From: Roseitalea sp. MMSF_3546
GTDB taxonomy: Bacteria; Pseudomonadota; Alphaproteobacteria; Rhizobiales; Rhizobiaceae
Direction: 5' to 3'
Assembly: GCF_030732865.1 (NCBI RefSeq)
Contig: NZ_JASHKB010000026.1
Span: forward strand, 1 to 57,402
Length of the DNA: 57,402 nt
Below the pieces are notes generated by a model that was given only the letters and a program-made list of their open reading frames with translations, was not told the DNA's origin and made no database searches. The translations under genes and the position numbers were made by a program. Positions 31,312-39,350 of the stretch are shown here, piece by piece. How positions within the stretch are numbered: position 1 is the first letter of the stretch; every line of letters starts with the position of its first letter.

Positions 31312-31749
31312 TCAGCGCCGCGCCCGCTTCTTGCGTCCATACAGTTCGAGCTTGTGATAGACGATGTCGTAGCCCAGTTCGGCGGCGATCTCCGCCTGCA
31401 GTTTTTCGATCTTGTCGGAGCGGAACTCGATCACGTCGCCCGTCTCCAGGTCGATCATGTGATCGTGGTGCGGCGCGTCCGCCGTCTCGAAGCGCGCCGG
31501 CGCGCCCTCGAAGGACAACCGGTGGACGACACCGCGATTTTCCAGCACCGAGAGCGTGCGGTAGACCGTCGACAGCGACACGGTCGGCTCGATCTCGCTC
31601 GCCCGCCCGAACAGATCGTTCGCGTCGGGATGATCGTCCGATTCGGCCAGGCATTGCAGGATGGCGCTGCGCTGGCGCGTGATGCGCACACCCTCGTCGC
31701 GCAGGGCCTCCTCGAGATCACTCGCGCTCATGATCTTGGCTTCGCTCAT
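31312..31749 (-). CDS. Fur-family metalloregulator, Fur/Mur type
   Basis: 145 aa. The N-terminal winged helix contains GVRITRQRSAILQCLAES and SLSTVYRTLSVLENRGVVHR, and the metal site APHHDHMIDLETGDVIEF. The second-site cysteine pair of classical gamma-proteobacterial Fur is absent here (MIDLETG instead of LICLDCG), as in rhizobial Fur/Mur proteins that respond to manganese. The Irr haem-response motif is not seen. It lies 100 bp downstream of zur on the same strand and may be a separate unit. Confidence 0.88.
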   Translation of the reverse strand: MSEAKIMSASDLEEALRDEGVRITRQRSAILQCLAESDDHPDANDLFGRASEIEPTVSLSTVYRTLSVLENRGVVHRLSFEGAPARFETADAPHHDHMIDLETGDVIEFRSDKIEKLQAEIAAELGYDIVYHKLELYGRKKRARR

Positions 31750-31848
31750 GGCGCCTTCTCGCCCAGTTGCGACGCATTTGCAAGGCGCAGATGCGAATGG
31801 CGCCCGCCGGACAGCCGGACCGTTCCACGCGTTGGTGCTGAACAGGGC

Positions 31849-32265
31849 CTAGGCTGCGGCGCAGCCGGCGCACAGCCCGCGCAGCTCGACCACCGAGCCA
31901 TGCAGGGCGAAATCCAGCCCGTCGGCAATCGTCTTCAGCCGGCGCGCCAGGTTCGGATCGTCGACCTCGCGCACCTCGCCGCATCGATCGCAGATCGCAA
32001 AGGCGATCGTGGCGTGGCTCCGGCAGTCGGGCTTCTGGCAGGCAACGAACGCGTTCAGGCTCTCCAGCCGATGCACGCGACCGGCGGCCACCAGCTTGTC
32101 GAGCGCGCGATAGACCTGCAGCGGCGCGCGAAAGCCGTTCTCGCGCAGAAGATCAAGGATTGCATAGGCGCTCAGCGGGCCGTCGGCCTCCGACAGCGTG
32201 TCCAGCACCAGCGCCTGGTTGCGGGTCAGGCGCGGCTCCTCGCTCGGCTTGGCGTGCATGGTCAT
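31849..32265 (-). CDS. zur: Zinc uptake regulator Zur (Fur family)
   Basis: 138 aa Fur-fold repressor. The winged helix includes PLQVYRALDKLVAAGRVHRL, the regulatory zinc site CQKPDCRSHATIAFAICDRC, and a C-terminal CAGC forms the structural zinc site with CDRC. Presence of both CxxC pairs and position directly downstream of znuB (6 bp) in the znuC-znuB-zur order identify it as Zur. It should repress the divergent znu promoters through the operator at 34008-34024 when zinc is sufficient. Confidence 0.93.
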   Translation of the reverse strand: MTMHAKPSEEPRLTRNQALVLDTLSEADGPLSAYAILDLLRENGFRAPLQVYRALDKLVAAGRVHRLESLNAFVACQKPDCRSHATIAFAICDRCGEVREVDDPNLARRLKTIADGLDFALHGSVVELRGLCAGCAAA

Positions 32266-32271
32266 GTCCCG

Positions 32272-33063
32272 TCAGGATCGGCGCATCAGCGGCGCCAAGC
32301 TTAGCACGAAAAGGATGAGCGCTGCGACCACGATGGACGGGCCGGACGGCGTGTCCCATTGCAGCGAGCCGAACAGGCCGGCGATGACCGCCGCCACGCC
32401 GGCCAGCGCGGCGATGATCGCCATCTGCTCGGGCCCGCCCGCAAAGCGCCGCGCCGTCGCCGCCGGAATGATCAGCATCGCGGTGATCAGCAGCACGCCG
32501 ACGATCTTCATCGCGATGGCGACGACGATCGCCATGAGAACCATGAAGACGATGTCGGTGCGCGCCGGCGCCATGCCCTCGGCCTTGGCCAGTTCGCGGC
32601 TGACGGTCGCGGCGAACAGCGGTTTCCAGATGACCACCAGCCCGGCGAGCACCGCTGCCCCGCCCAGATAGATCACCGCGATATCGGTGCGCGACACCGC
32701 CAGGATGTCGCCGACCAGAAAGCTCATCAGATCGACCCGCACCCAGGTCATGAAGGCGAGCGCCACCAGACCCAGCGCCAGCGCGGAATGGGACAGAAGG
32801 CCCAGGATCGCATCGGTTGCCAGCGTCGCCCGGCTCTGCAGGGCATAGAGCGCGAGCGAGACCAGGATCGCGACTGCGAACACCCCGACCGTGATCTGCG
32901 CCTCCAGCAGCAGCGCCAGCGCCACGCCCAGAAGCGCGGCGTGGGAAAGCGTGTCGCCATAATAGGCCAGACGCCGCCAGATGACGAAGCAGCCCAGCGG
33001 CCCCGCCACCAGCGCCACGCCGGTGCCGGCAACGAGCGCACGCACGAAGAAGTCGTCAAGCAT
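32272..33063 (-). CDS. znuB: Zinc ABC transporter permease ZnuB
   Basis: 263-aa ABC-3 family permease with seven to eight transmembrane helices (for example GVALVAGPLGCFVIWRRLAYY, ITVGVFAVAILVSLALYAL, KIVGVLLITAMLIIPAATAR). The segment YYGDTLSHAALLGVALALLL is the family signature near the N-terminus. The start at MLDDFFVRAL overlaps the end of znuC by 8 bp. Works with ZnuC and ZnuA to import zinc across the inner membrane. Confidence 0.95.
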   Translation of the reverse strand: MLDDFFVRALVAGTGVALVAGPLGCFVIWRRLAYYGDTLSHAALLGVALALLLEAQITVGVFAVAILVSLALYALQSRATLATDAILGLLSHSALALGLVALAFMTWVRVDLMSFLVGDILAVSRTDIAVIYLGGAAVLAGLVVIWKPLFAATVSRELAKAEGMAPARTDIVFMVLMAIVVAIAMKIVGVLLITAMLIIPAATARRFAGGPEQMAIIAALAGVAAVIAGLFGSLQWDTPSGPSIVVAALILFVLSLAPLMRRS

Positions 33064-33928
33064 CGCCCTGCCCCTTGCCGCGCCGTTCCGGCTCGGACGG
33101 CCGAGCCGTCCCGCCGGGCGGGTGCCCCTGGGCGTGATGATGGCCGTCCCCGGGGTGGCAATGATCGGTGACGGTGCCGTCGGCATGGCGCACGCGCCCG
33201 TCGGGCAGATGGGTGTGATCGTGGTGATGCTCGTAAAGTGCCAGGGCCGAGGCTGCCCGGTCGCCGAACAGCTCGCGATAGGCCGCGCTCTCGGCGACCG
33301 CCGTCGGCGTGCCTTCGCAGCACACATGCCCGTTCAGGCAGACGACGCGGTCGGTGGCGGCCATCACCACATGAAGATCGTGCGAGATCAGCAGGATCCC
33401 GCAGGCCCAGTCGTCGCGGATGCGCGCGATCAACTCGTAGAGCGCGATCTCGCCGGTATAGTCGACGCCCTGCACCGGCTCGTCGAGCACCAGAAGATCG
33501 GGCTTGCGGCCGAGCGCGCGCGCCAGCATGACGCGCTGGAACTCGCCGCCCGACAGCGTCCGAAGCTGGTTCTGGCGCAGATGGGCGACACCGGTGCTGG
33601 TCAGCGCCGCCTCGACCTCGTCGTCCGAGGGATGGCCGGTCAGCCGCATGAAGCGCGCCACCGTGACCGGCAGCGTCCAGTCGAGCGCCAGTTCCTGGGG
33701 CACATAGCCCACGCGCAGGCCCGGCCGGCGCACGGCCGTGCCCTCGTCGGGTGCCATCAGGCCGAGCGCGAGCTTTGCCGTGGTCGACTTGCCCGACCCG
33801 TTCGGGCCGACCAGGGTGACGATCTCGCCCGGTCGCACCGCCATGTCGACGCCGCGCACGAGCCAGCGGCCGGCGCGACGGGCGCCCGCATTGGTCAACT
33901 GGACGAGAGGGTCGGCGGGCTTGAGCAT
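33056..33928 (-). CDS. znuC: Zinc ABC transporter ATP-binding protein ZnuC with His-rich tail
   Basis: 290-aa ATPase: Walker A GPNGSGKSTTAK, signature LSGGEFQRVMLARALG, Walker B LLVLDEPVQGVD, H-loop LISHDLHVV. After the ATPase core (about residue 225) a tail of about 60 residues contains EHHHDHTHLPDGR and HCHPGDGHHHAQGHP, giving a cytoplasmic His-rich metal-binding extension seen in some ZnuC proteins. GGAG six bases before MLKPADPLV fixes the start over an ATG 39 bp upstream. Confidence 0.95.
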   Translation of the reverse strand: MLKPADPLVQLTNAGARRAGRWLVRGVDMAVRPGEIVTLVGPNGSGKSTTAKLALGLMAPDEGTAVRRPGLRVGYVPQELALDWTLPVTVARFMRLTGHPSDDEVEAALTSTGVAHLRQNQLRTLSGGEFQRVMLARALGRKPDLLVLDEPVQGVDYTGEIALYELIARIRDDWACGILLISHDLHVVMAATDRVVCLNGHVCCEGTPTAVAESAAYRELFGDRAASALALYEHHHDHTHLPDGRVRHADGTVTDHCHPGDGHHHAQGHPPGGTARPSEPERRGKGQGDA

Positions 33929-34007
33929 CAAGCGCTCCAAATCGAGCCTTGTCGCAAGGACAGGCACTTGCGCTGGCTTATCTCACAGGCTATCACCGCA
34001 CGCAACG

Positions 34008-34024
34008 ATGTTACAGTATAACAT
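34008..34024. promoter_or_regulatory. Zur box between znuC and znuA
   Basis: ATGTTACAGTATAACAT is a perfect 6-bp inverted repeat with a 5-base spacer and matches the TGTTATAnTATAACA-type Zur consensus of alphaproteobacteria. It lies 79 bp before znuC and 32 bp before znuA, so one site can serve both promoters. Confidence 0.85.
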
Positions 34025-34056
34025 TACCCAACGATCGCCATTGCCGAAGGGAGACA

Positions 34057-35139
34057 ATGATGGGAATGCGCCGCATCTTGACGCTGGCCGCGCTTGCCGT
34101 GGCCGCCGCCAGCCCCGCACGGGCAGATATGACTGTCATCGCCTCGATCAAGCCGGTCCATTCGCTGGTCGCCGGCGTGATGGGAAGCACCGGCACGCCG
34201 CAGGTGCTCGTCGAGGGCGCCGCCTCCCCGCACAATTACAGCCTCCGGCCGTCGCAGGCGGCCAGCCTCGCCGATGCCGATCTGGTCGTCTGGATCGGGC
34301 CGGAACTCGAGGCATTCCTCGAAAAGCCGATCGAGACGATCGCCGCCGATGCGCGCAGCCTGGCGCTGGCCGAGACCGACGGCGCAACGTTGCTCGAGCA
34401 GCGCGCCGGCGGAGCCTTCGAGGACCACGACCATGCCCATGGCGATGATCATGCCCATGGCGATGATCATGCCCATGACGATGATCATGCCCATGACGAT
34501 GATCATGCCCATGACGATCACCACGATGACGACCACGCCCATGACGACCACCACGATGACGACCACGCCCATGACGAGCACCACGATGACGACCACCATC
34601 ATGGCGATGGTCACGCCCATGACTCCCATCTCTGGCTCGATCCCGACAATGCCAGGGTCTTCGTCGGCGCCATCGCCGCGGCGCTTGCCGACATCGACCC
34701 CGCCAACGCCCAGACATATCGGGACAATGCCGGCACCCTCGCCGACCGGCTCGATGCGCTGCAAGCCGAGGTCGCCGAAACGCTCGAACCCGTCCGCGAT
34801 GCCCGCTTCATTGTCTTTCATGACGCATACCAGTATTTCGAGAACCGCTTCGGCCTGCGCGCCTCGGGCTCGATCACGGTCAATCCCGAGGTCGCGCCCG
34901 GCGCCGACCGGCTGCGCGAGATCAAGGCAAGGATCGCCGAACTCGATGGCGCCTGCGTCTTCGCCGAGCCGCAATTCGACCCCCGCGTGATCGAGATCGT
35001 CACCGAGGGCACGGGCGCAACATCCGGCGTACTCGACCCGCTCGGCGCCGAACTGCCGGCGGGGCCGGACCATTACTTCGCGCTGATCCGCACCATGGCC
35101 GAGGCGTTCACCGCATGCCTGGGCGGCACCGGGCGATAA
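34057..35139 (+). CDS. znuA: Zinc ABC transporter substrate-binding protein ZnuA
   Basis: 360-aa cluster A-I binding protein with a signal peptide ending at ASPARAD. Zinc ligands are in GAASPHNYSLRPSQ (His near residue 60), DSHLWLDPDNARVF, and RFIVFHDAYQYFENRFGL, and the C-terminal EPQFDPRVIEIV carries the usual acidic position. Between the first two lies a loop of about 65 residues made of H, D and A. It is divergent from znuC across a Zur box. Two adjacent ATGs (34057, 34060) follow AAGGGAG. It delivers zinc to ZnuB. Confidence 0.96.
   Translation: MMGMRRILTLAALAVAAASPARADMTVIASIKPVHSLVAGVMGSTGTPQVLVEGAASPHNYSLRPSQAASLADADLVVWIGPELEAFLEKPIETIAADARSLALAETDGATLLEQRAGGAFEDHDHAHGDDHAHGDDHAHDDDHAHDDDHAHDDHHDDDHAHDDHHDDDHAHDEHHDDDHHHGDGHAHDSHLWLDPDNARVFVGAIAAALADIDPANAQTYRDNAGTLADRLDALQAEVAETLEPVRDARFIVFHDAYQYFENRFGLRASGSITVNPEVAPGADRLREIKARIAELDGACVFAEPQFDPRVIEIVTEGTGATSGVLDPLGAELPAGPDHYFALIRTMAEAFTACLGGTGR
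34432..34623 (+). repeat. znuA: In-frame tandem repeats coding the ZnuA His/Asp loop
   Basis: Four 18-bp units (34432-34503, encoding HAHGDD or HAHDDD) run directly into four 30-bp units (34504-34623, encoding HAHDDHHDDD and variants). Unit copies are nearly identical at the base level, which implies recent expansion by slippage or unequal exchange while staying in frame. The product is the flexible zinc-catching loop of ZnuA. Confidence 0.95.
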
Positions 35140-35142
35140 GCG

Positions 35143-37335
35143 TCACCGGGCGCCGACAATGCGCGTTTGAACCGGCGAGGCCGGCAGTTGCCGGCGCCGC
35201 CACTCCTCGGCGAGCAGCTCCTCGATGGCGCCCAGCCGCGCCTGGGCCAGCGCCATGTCCTCGCCGCGCCGGTGATAGGTCAGCCGCATCACCGACGGCC
35301 CGTCGACCGCGGTGAAGGCGACGGCGAGGATGCCGTTGCGCAACGCTTCGGAGGGAACCGCACTGCCCGGATCGAAGGCCGGACCCGCCAGGTCGATGCT
35401 GACGACCGGCAAGGGCGCCGCGCCGAACTCGACCCGCACGGGCAGGTCCGGCGACACCGGCACCGTCACCGGGTTCGGGCCGATCAGCCGCATGCCCTCG
35501 GGCAGGGTCGCCGTGTCGAGCCGCAGCGCCATCTCCGCGCCCTCGGGCCGCCCCTCGCAGGCCAGCACGAAGCGCCCGGCCGGGCCGGTCGTGGCCACGA
35601 TCCCGCCATCGGCGGTCAGGCGCACATCGGCAATCCCACGCTCGGCCGGATCCATCGCCGCATTGCGATTGGCATCGACGAAGACCACTCCGCCGATCTC
35701 CGGGCAGGCCGGATCGGCCAGGCCCTCGATGCGCAGCCGCACCCGTGCCGGCCGCGCCGCCGCGCGCCCGTCGCCGCCGAGCAGTTGCGACACGGCGTCG
35801 ACGACGCCGCTGACCGCCGCATCGGTGACGCGCGCCTCGAAGCGGACCGTCGCGCTCTGGCCGGGCGCAAGCTCGAGCGGGCCGAAGCGCAGGCCGCGCC
35901 CGGCGGTCTCCGGCTCGAAGGCCGCGCCGTCGACGCGCGCCGTGCCGGGCGCATAGACGAGCGGGTCGGGCAGCCGCTCGACCAGGGTCAGCGTATCGGC
36001 CGTCACCTCGCCGTCATTGGCGATATCCACCGTCAGGACGACCACATCGCCCTGCCTTGCCGCCGCGCTGTCGGCGGTCTTGGAGACCGACAGGCCCGTG
36101 CCGGTGCGCGCGAACAGCGGCATCAGCGGAACATGGTTGAAGACCACCGCCGGATCGCCCTGCGCGATCGCCAGCACCCGGTGGTGCCGCGCTTGCAGGC
36201 CATCGGGCGGCGGCACGGCGGTCGGCTGCACATGGCACGGACCGCCGGCGATCGCATCGCCCGGACACGCACCCACATCGAGCGCGGCCTCGCCCGCACC
36301 GGCGACCGGCTCGTAGCCGCCCGGTGGGGCGACCGCGATGCGATATGTCGTGCGCCCGGCCGGGCATTGCGGCGCCGCGCCGAAGACGATCGAGAGACGA
36401 TACTGGCCGCTCGCGCCGGTCATCTGCCCCTGCTGGCCCGGCAGCAGGCAAGCCGGCGGCAGCGGCTCGCCCTCCGCGTCCACAAGGCGCACCACCGCCC
36501 CCGTCACCGGCGCTCCGCTGATCGCGTCGAAGACAACGCCCGTCGGATTGACCGCGATATTGCGGTCGATGAGCACCGATCCGGGTTCGACGGCGAAGGC
36601 GTCGGCGCGGGCGACGCCGAGCCCGGTCAGCGTGTCGGTGACCACAAGCGCGTAGGTGCCCGCGTCAAAGCCCTGAAAGGCGAACTGGCCGGCCGAGCCG
36701 GTCGCCGACACCGCCACCGCCTCGCCGGCTGCGTCGATCAGTTCGACCCGATAGCCGGCGAGCCCCGGATCGAAGCCGTCGAGCGCGCCGTTCTGGTCGG
36801 CGTCCTGAAAGACCGTGCCGGCGAGAAGCGGGCGCGAACGCGCGACGGTCAGGGCCACCCGCGCGCGCGCGCAATTGGTCGGATGGGCGTCTTCGCAGGC
36901 CCGATATGTCATCTCGAATGTGCCGGGCGGGGCATGACGGGCCACATCGAGCGTGCCGTCGGAATTCAGCGTCAACCCTTCGGGCCAGGGCTCGACCGGC
37001 CGGGCCACGAGTCCTTCGGCTCCCGGCGACTGGCCGTCCAGCGTGTCGTTGGTCAGAACGTTGACGACCGCCCTGGCCGGCTCGGCCGAGTCGACGATCT
37101 CCGGCACCGTATCGCCGGCCGCCGAAACGACCCCGAGCAGGCCGATGGTCACGGTCCCGGAGCCAGCCGTCACCTCGGCGCCGCCCGGCGCGAGCGCGCG
37201 CGCGCTCGCCCGGTTCTCGATATCGGCGCGCGCCGCGCCCAGGCCGGCGGCAAGCAGCGCCAGCGCCAGCAGCGGCCCGGCGCCCATGCGGCGCCGGCGC
37301 CCGCGCTCATCCCGTCTTGTCACCGAGGCACGCAT
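35143..37335 (-). CDS. Secreted DUF11/SdrD-B-like repeat protein
   Basis: 730-aa exported protein. After a signal peptide (LLALALLAAGLGAARAD) comes an N-terminal ENRASARALAPGG segment, then several beta-sandwich modules. Two contain SdrD-B/dockerin-like calcium loops (VFQDADQNGALDGFDPGLAG and VFVDANRNAAMDPAERGIAD), and a DUF11 domain is marked by LSVSKTADSAAARQGDVVVL and VDIANDGEVTADTL. No membrane anchor or sorting motif is visible at the end. An outer-surface or adhesin-like role is possible. Start is ATG MRASVTRR; no strong ribosome site is seen and a TTG lies 9 bp upstream. It converges on znuA with 3 bp between them. Confidence 0.78.
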   Translation of the reverse strand: MRASVTRRDERGRRRRMGAGPLLALALLAAGLGAARADIENRASARALAPGGAEVTAGSGTVTIGLLGVVSAAGDTVPEIVDSAEPARAVVNVLTNDTLDGQSPGAEGLVARPVEPWPEGLTLNSDGTLDVARHAPPGTFEMTYRACEDAHPTNCARARVALTVARSRPLLAGTVFQDADQNGALDGFDPGLAGYRVELIDAAGEAVAVSATGSAGQFAFQGFDAGTYALVVTDTLTGLGVARADAFAVEPGSVLIDRNIAVNPTGVVFDAISGAPVTGAVVRLVDAEGEPLPPACLLPGQQGQMTGASGQYRLSIVFGAAPQCPAGRTTYRIAVAPPGGYEPVAGAGEAALDVGACPGDAIAGGPCHVQPTAVPPPDGLQARHHRVLAIAQGDPAVVFNHVPLMPLFARTGTGLSVSKTADSAAARQGDVVVLTVDIANDGEVTADTLTLVERLPDPLVYAPGTARVDGAAFEPETAGRGLRFGPLELAPGQSATVRFEARVTDAAVSGVVDAVSQLLGGDGRAAARPARVRLRIEGLADPACPEIGGVVFVDANRNAAMDPAERGIADVRLTADGGIVATTGPAGRFVLACEGRPEGAEMALRLDTATLPEGMRLIGPNPVTVPVSPDLPVRVEFGAAPLPVVSIDLAGPAFDPGSAVPSEALRNGILAVAFTAVDGPSVMRLTYHRRGEDMALAQARLGAIEELLAEEWRRRQLPASPVQTRIVGAR

Positions 37336-37447
37336 CGACCGCAAAGAACCACACCTTGCCCAAGGTTCGCAGCGTTTACCGCCTGCCCGACGGATGCGGC
37401 CAAATCATGCGTGGCGCGCCGTTGCCCGGCCGGCCCGCCGCAACCGG

Positions 37448-38401
37448 TCACTCGGGCTGCTGCGCGTCGATATCGGCTTGCTCGATCACGTAGCTGGCCT
37501 GAAACACCGCCGTCTCGCCCGGCGCGAGCTCGGCGACGCTCTCGGGCGTCACCGGCGACAGCGTGCCTTGCCCGGTGAAGGTGGCCGGCCCGTCCTCCAC
37601 GCTCACGTCGCGCAGCGTCACATTGCCGGTATTGGTGACCGTGAATTCGTAGGTCACCGTATCGCCGGCCGCCCAGCCCACCGTCTGCACCGCGGCCCCG
37701 TTCTTGGCGATCTTCTCCATGCTCAGCGACGGCAGGGACGGGATGTTGGTGGTCACGGCCAACTGGGTCTGTTCGCTCTCGGCATCGGGCATCACCGTCA
37801 CGCCGGTGGGGTCGGTGGCCGTCGCGGAGACGGTGTTGACGACGCTGTCGGTTGCCTGCGCGGCGGCATCGATGTCGGCCTGGGTGAGACCGTAGGAGGC
37901 CCGGTAGCGCCAGCTCTCGCCCGGCGACAGTTCGCCGTTGCTGCCAACATCGCTGCTCGCGGCCAGAACCGGCTCGGACCATCGGCCGGCGGCCGGCTGG
38001 CCGTTGAACGTCGGCCCGGGCGCATCGACGCTGATATCGGTCAGGGTCACATTGCCCGCATTGGTCACGGTGACGGCGTAGTCGATCCGGTCGCCGGCAT
38101 CGACCATCATCTCGCTGGCGCCGTTGCCGATGGTCGGCCGGCCCTCGTCGATGCTCAGGGCGACGAGAAGGCGGGCGGCCTGCGTTTCGGTCTCGATGGC
38201 CACGGAATCCGTGCCGGTGACGGCGCCCGCCTCGCCGCCCGGCGCGGTGCCCGTCGCCCGGCCCTCATTGACGATCTGGGCCGGAGCCGGAGCGGCAATC
38301 CCGGCAAGGCAAGCAGCGGCGATCAGCGTGCGAAGCAAGCGGCCAAAACGCGCCCGCTCTCCGAGACCGCGACTGATGTGGTCCTGCTGTGTCATGCGCA
38401 T
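37448..38401 (-). CDS. Secreted DUF11-type repeat protein, ends inside its second repeat
   Basis: 317 aa, signal peptide LIAAACLAGIAAPAPAQ, then an NEGRATGTAPGG segment like that of the downstream protein, and two copies of a DUF11-like Ig module: VTVTNAGNVTLTDISVDAPG with YGLTQADIDAAAQ, and FTVTNTGNVTLRDVSVEDG with YVIEQADIDAQQPE. The second copy stops at ADIDAQ, before the last strands (VVNTVSATATDP) present in the first, so the C-terminus may be truncated or have been shortened by mutation. GGGA precedes the chosen ATG. Probably co-transcribed with the 730-aa protein 112 bp downstream. Confidence 0.75.
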   Translation of the reverse strand: MRMTQQDHISRGLGERARFGRLLRTLIAAACLAGIAAPAPAQIVNEGRATGTAPGGEAGAVTGTDSVAIETETQAARLLVALSIDEGRPTIGNGASEMMVDAGDRIDYAVTVTNAGNVTLTDISVDAPGPTFNGQPAAGRWSEPVLAASSDVGSNGELSPGESWRYRASYGLTQADIDAAAQATDSVVNTVSATATDPTGVTVMPDAESEQTQLAVTTNIPSLPSLSMEKIAKNGAAVQTVGWAAGDTVTYEFTVTNTGNVTLRDVSVEDGPATFTGQGTLSPVTPESVAELAPGETAVFQASYVIEQADIDAQQPE

Positions 38402-38503
38402 CGTCTGTCCCTGCTGGTTCGCCTTTGCCTGCATTGTCCATGAATGCGGCGTGGTTTCAAACCGCCCGGCGGCAAAAAAACGGCCGATTGTCAAACGCAC
38501 GAC

Positions 38504-38525
38504 AAAAACCGGGCGCCGCGCGCCC
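38504..38525 (-). terminator. Intrinsic terminator of the sugar/uronate operon
   Basis: On the minus strand, GGGCGC-GCG-GCGCCC is followed by GG and five T, 8 bp after the stop of the lactonase-like gene. This is a standard Rho-independent terminator and marks the 3' end of the long operon that begins near 50 kb. Confidence 0.8.
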
Positions 38526-38532
38526 GCACGGC

Positions 38533-39342
38533 TCACGTGCCCGGCGGCGGCCCGGCCACCTCCCGGGCGAAGGCGCGGACGATGTTGGCCAGCGCCTCGG
38601 GCCGTTCGACACATGGAATATGGCCGCAATCGGTCAGCACATCATAGCGCGCATCGGGGATCAGCTTGGCCATCTCGCCCACCACTTCGGGCGGCGTCGA
38701 GCCGTCCTGATCGCCGACGACGCAGGCGGCCGGCACGGTCAGCGCCCGCGCGATGTCGGTGAAATCGGCATCGCGAATGGCCGCGCAGGTGCCCGCATAT
38801 CCGGCCGGCGGCTGGCGCACCAGCATGTTCCGGTATCCGGCAAGCTCGGCATTGGCCGGATGGCGAAACTCGGGCGTGAACCAGCGTTCGAGCACCGGCT
38901 CGGCGAGCGCGGCGATGCCGCCGGTCTGGACGGTCTCGATCCGCTCGTTCCACACCGCCTCGCTGCCGATCCTGGGCGCGGTGTCGCACAGCACCAGCGC
39001 GCGCACCAGTTCGGGCCGGCTGCCGGCGAGCCCGAGCGCGATCAGCCCGCCCACCGACAGCCCGCAGACGATCGCCTGGCTGACCGAAAGATGGTCGAGC
39101 AGGCCGGCCAGATCGCCCACATGATCATCCATCGCATAGGGCGCCTCGCCCACATCCGAAAGCCCGTGACCGCGCTTGTCATACATCACGAGCGCGAAAT
39201 CGCCGACCAGCCGCACGATCACGTCGCGCCAGATGCGGAAATCGGTGCCCAGCGCGTTGGCGAACACGATCGTCGGCTTGCCCTCGGCCGCCCCGATCAC
39301 CTGAAAGTGCAGCGTGACGCCGTTGATGTTCGCGAACTGCAT
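38533..39342 (-). CDS. 3-oxoadipate enol-lactonase-like alpha/beta hydrolase
   Basis: 269 aa with the PcaD pattern: INGVTLHFQVIGAAEGKPTI at the start, NALGTDFRIW oxyanion region, MYDKRGHGLSD, nucleophile elbow CGLSVGGLIALGL (Ser about residue 95), VGDQDGSTPP (Asp) and DCGHIPCVERPE (His near residue 240). By sequence it would be called pcaD, but there are no other beta-ketoadipate genes here; it is the last gene of a sugar oxidoreductase operon, 8 bp after a Gfo/Idh/MocA gene. Hydrolysis of a sugar lactone made by those dehydrogenases is therefore a serious alternative. Confidence 0.82.
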   Translation of the reverse strand: MQFANINGVTLHFQVIGAAEGKPTIVFANALGTDFRIWRDVIVRLVGDFALVMYDKRGHGLSDVGEAPYAMDDHVGDLAGLLDHLSVSQAIVCGLSVGGLIALGLAGSRPELVRALVLCDTAPRIGSEAVWNERIETVQTGGIAALAEPVLERWFTPEFRHPANAELAGYRNMLVRQPPAGYAGTCAAIRDADFTDIARALTVPAACVVGDQDGSTPPEVVGEMAKLIPDARYDVLTDCGHIPCVERPEALANIVRAFAREVAGPPPGT

Positions 39343-39350
39343 GGTGGCTC

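Noticed and set aside
34432-34623. Tandem repeats that could suggest a CRISPR array or VNTR outside a gene
   Set aside because: They are contiguous, without spacers, in frame, and encode the known His/Asp loop of ZnuA.
38533-39342. Part of a protocatechuate/beta-ketoadipate operon (pcaD)
   Set aside because: No pcaBCGHIJ gene is near; the gene is coupled to sugar oxidoreductases, so the name may not reflect its role here.
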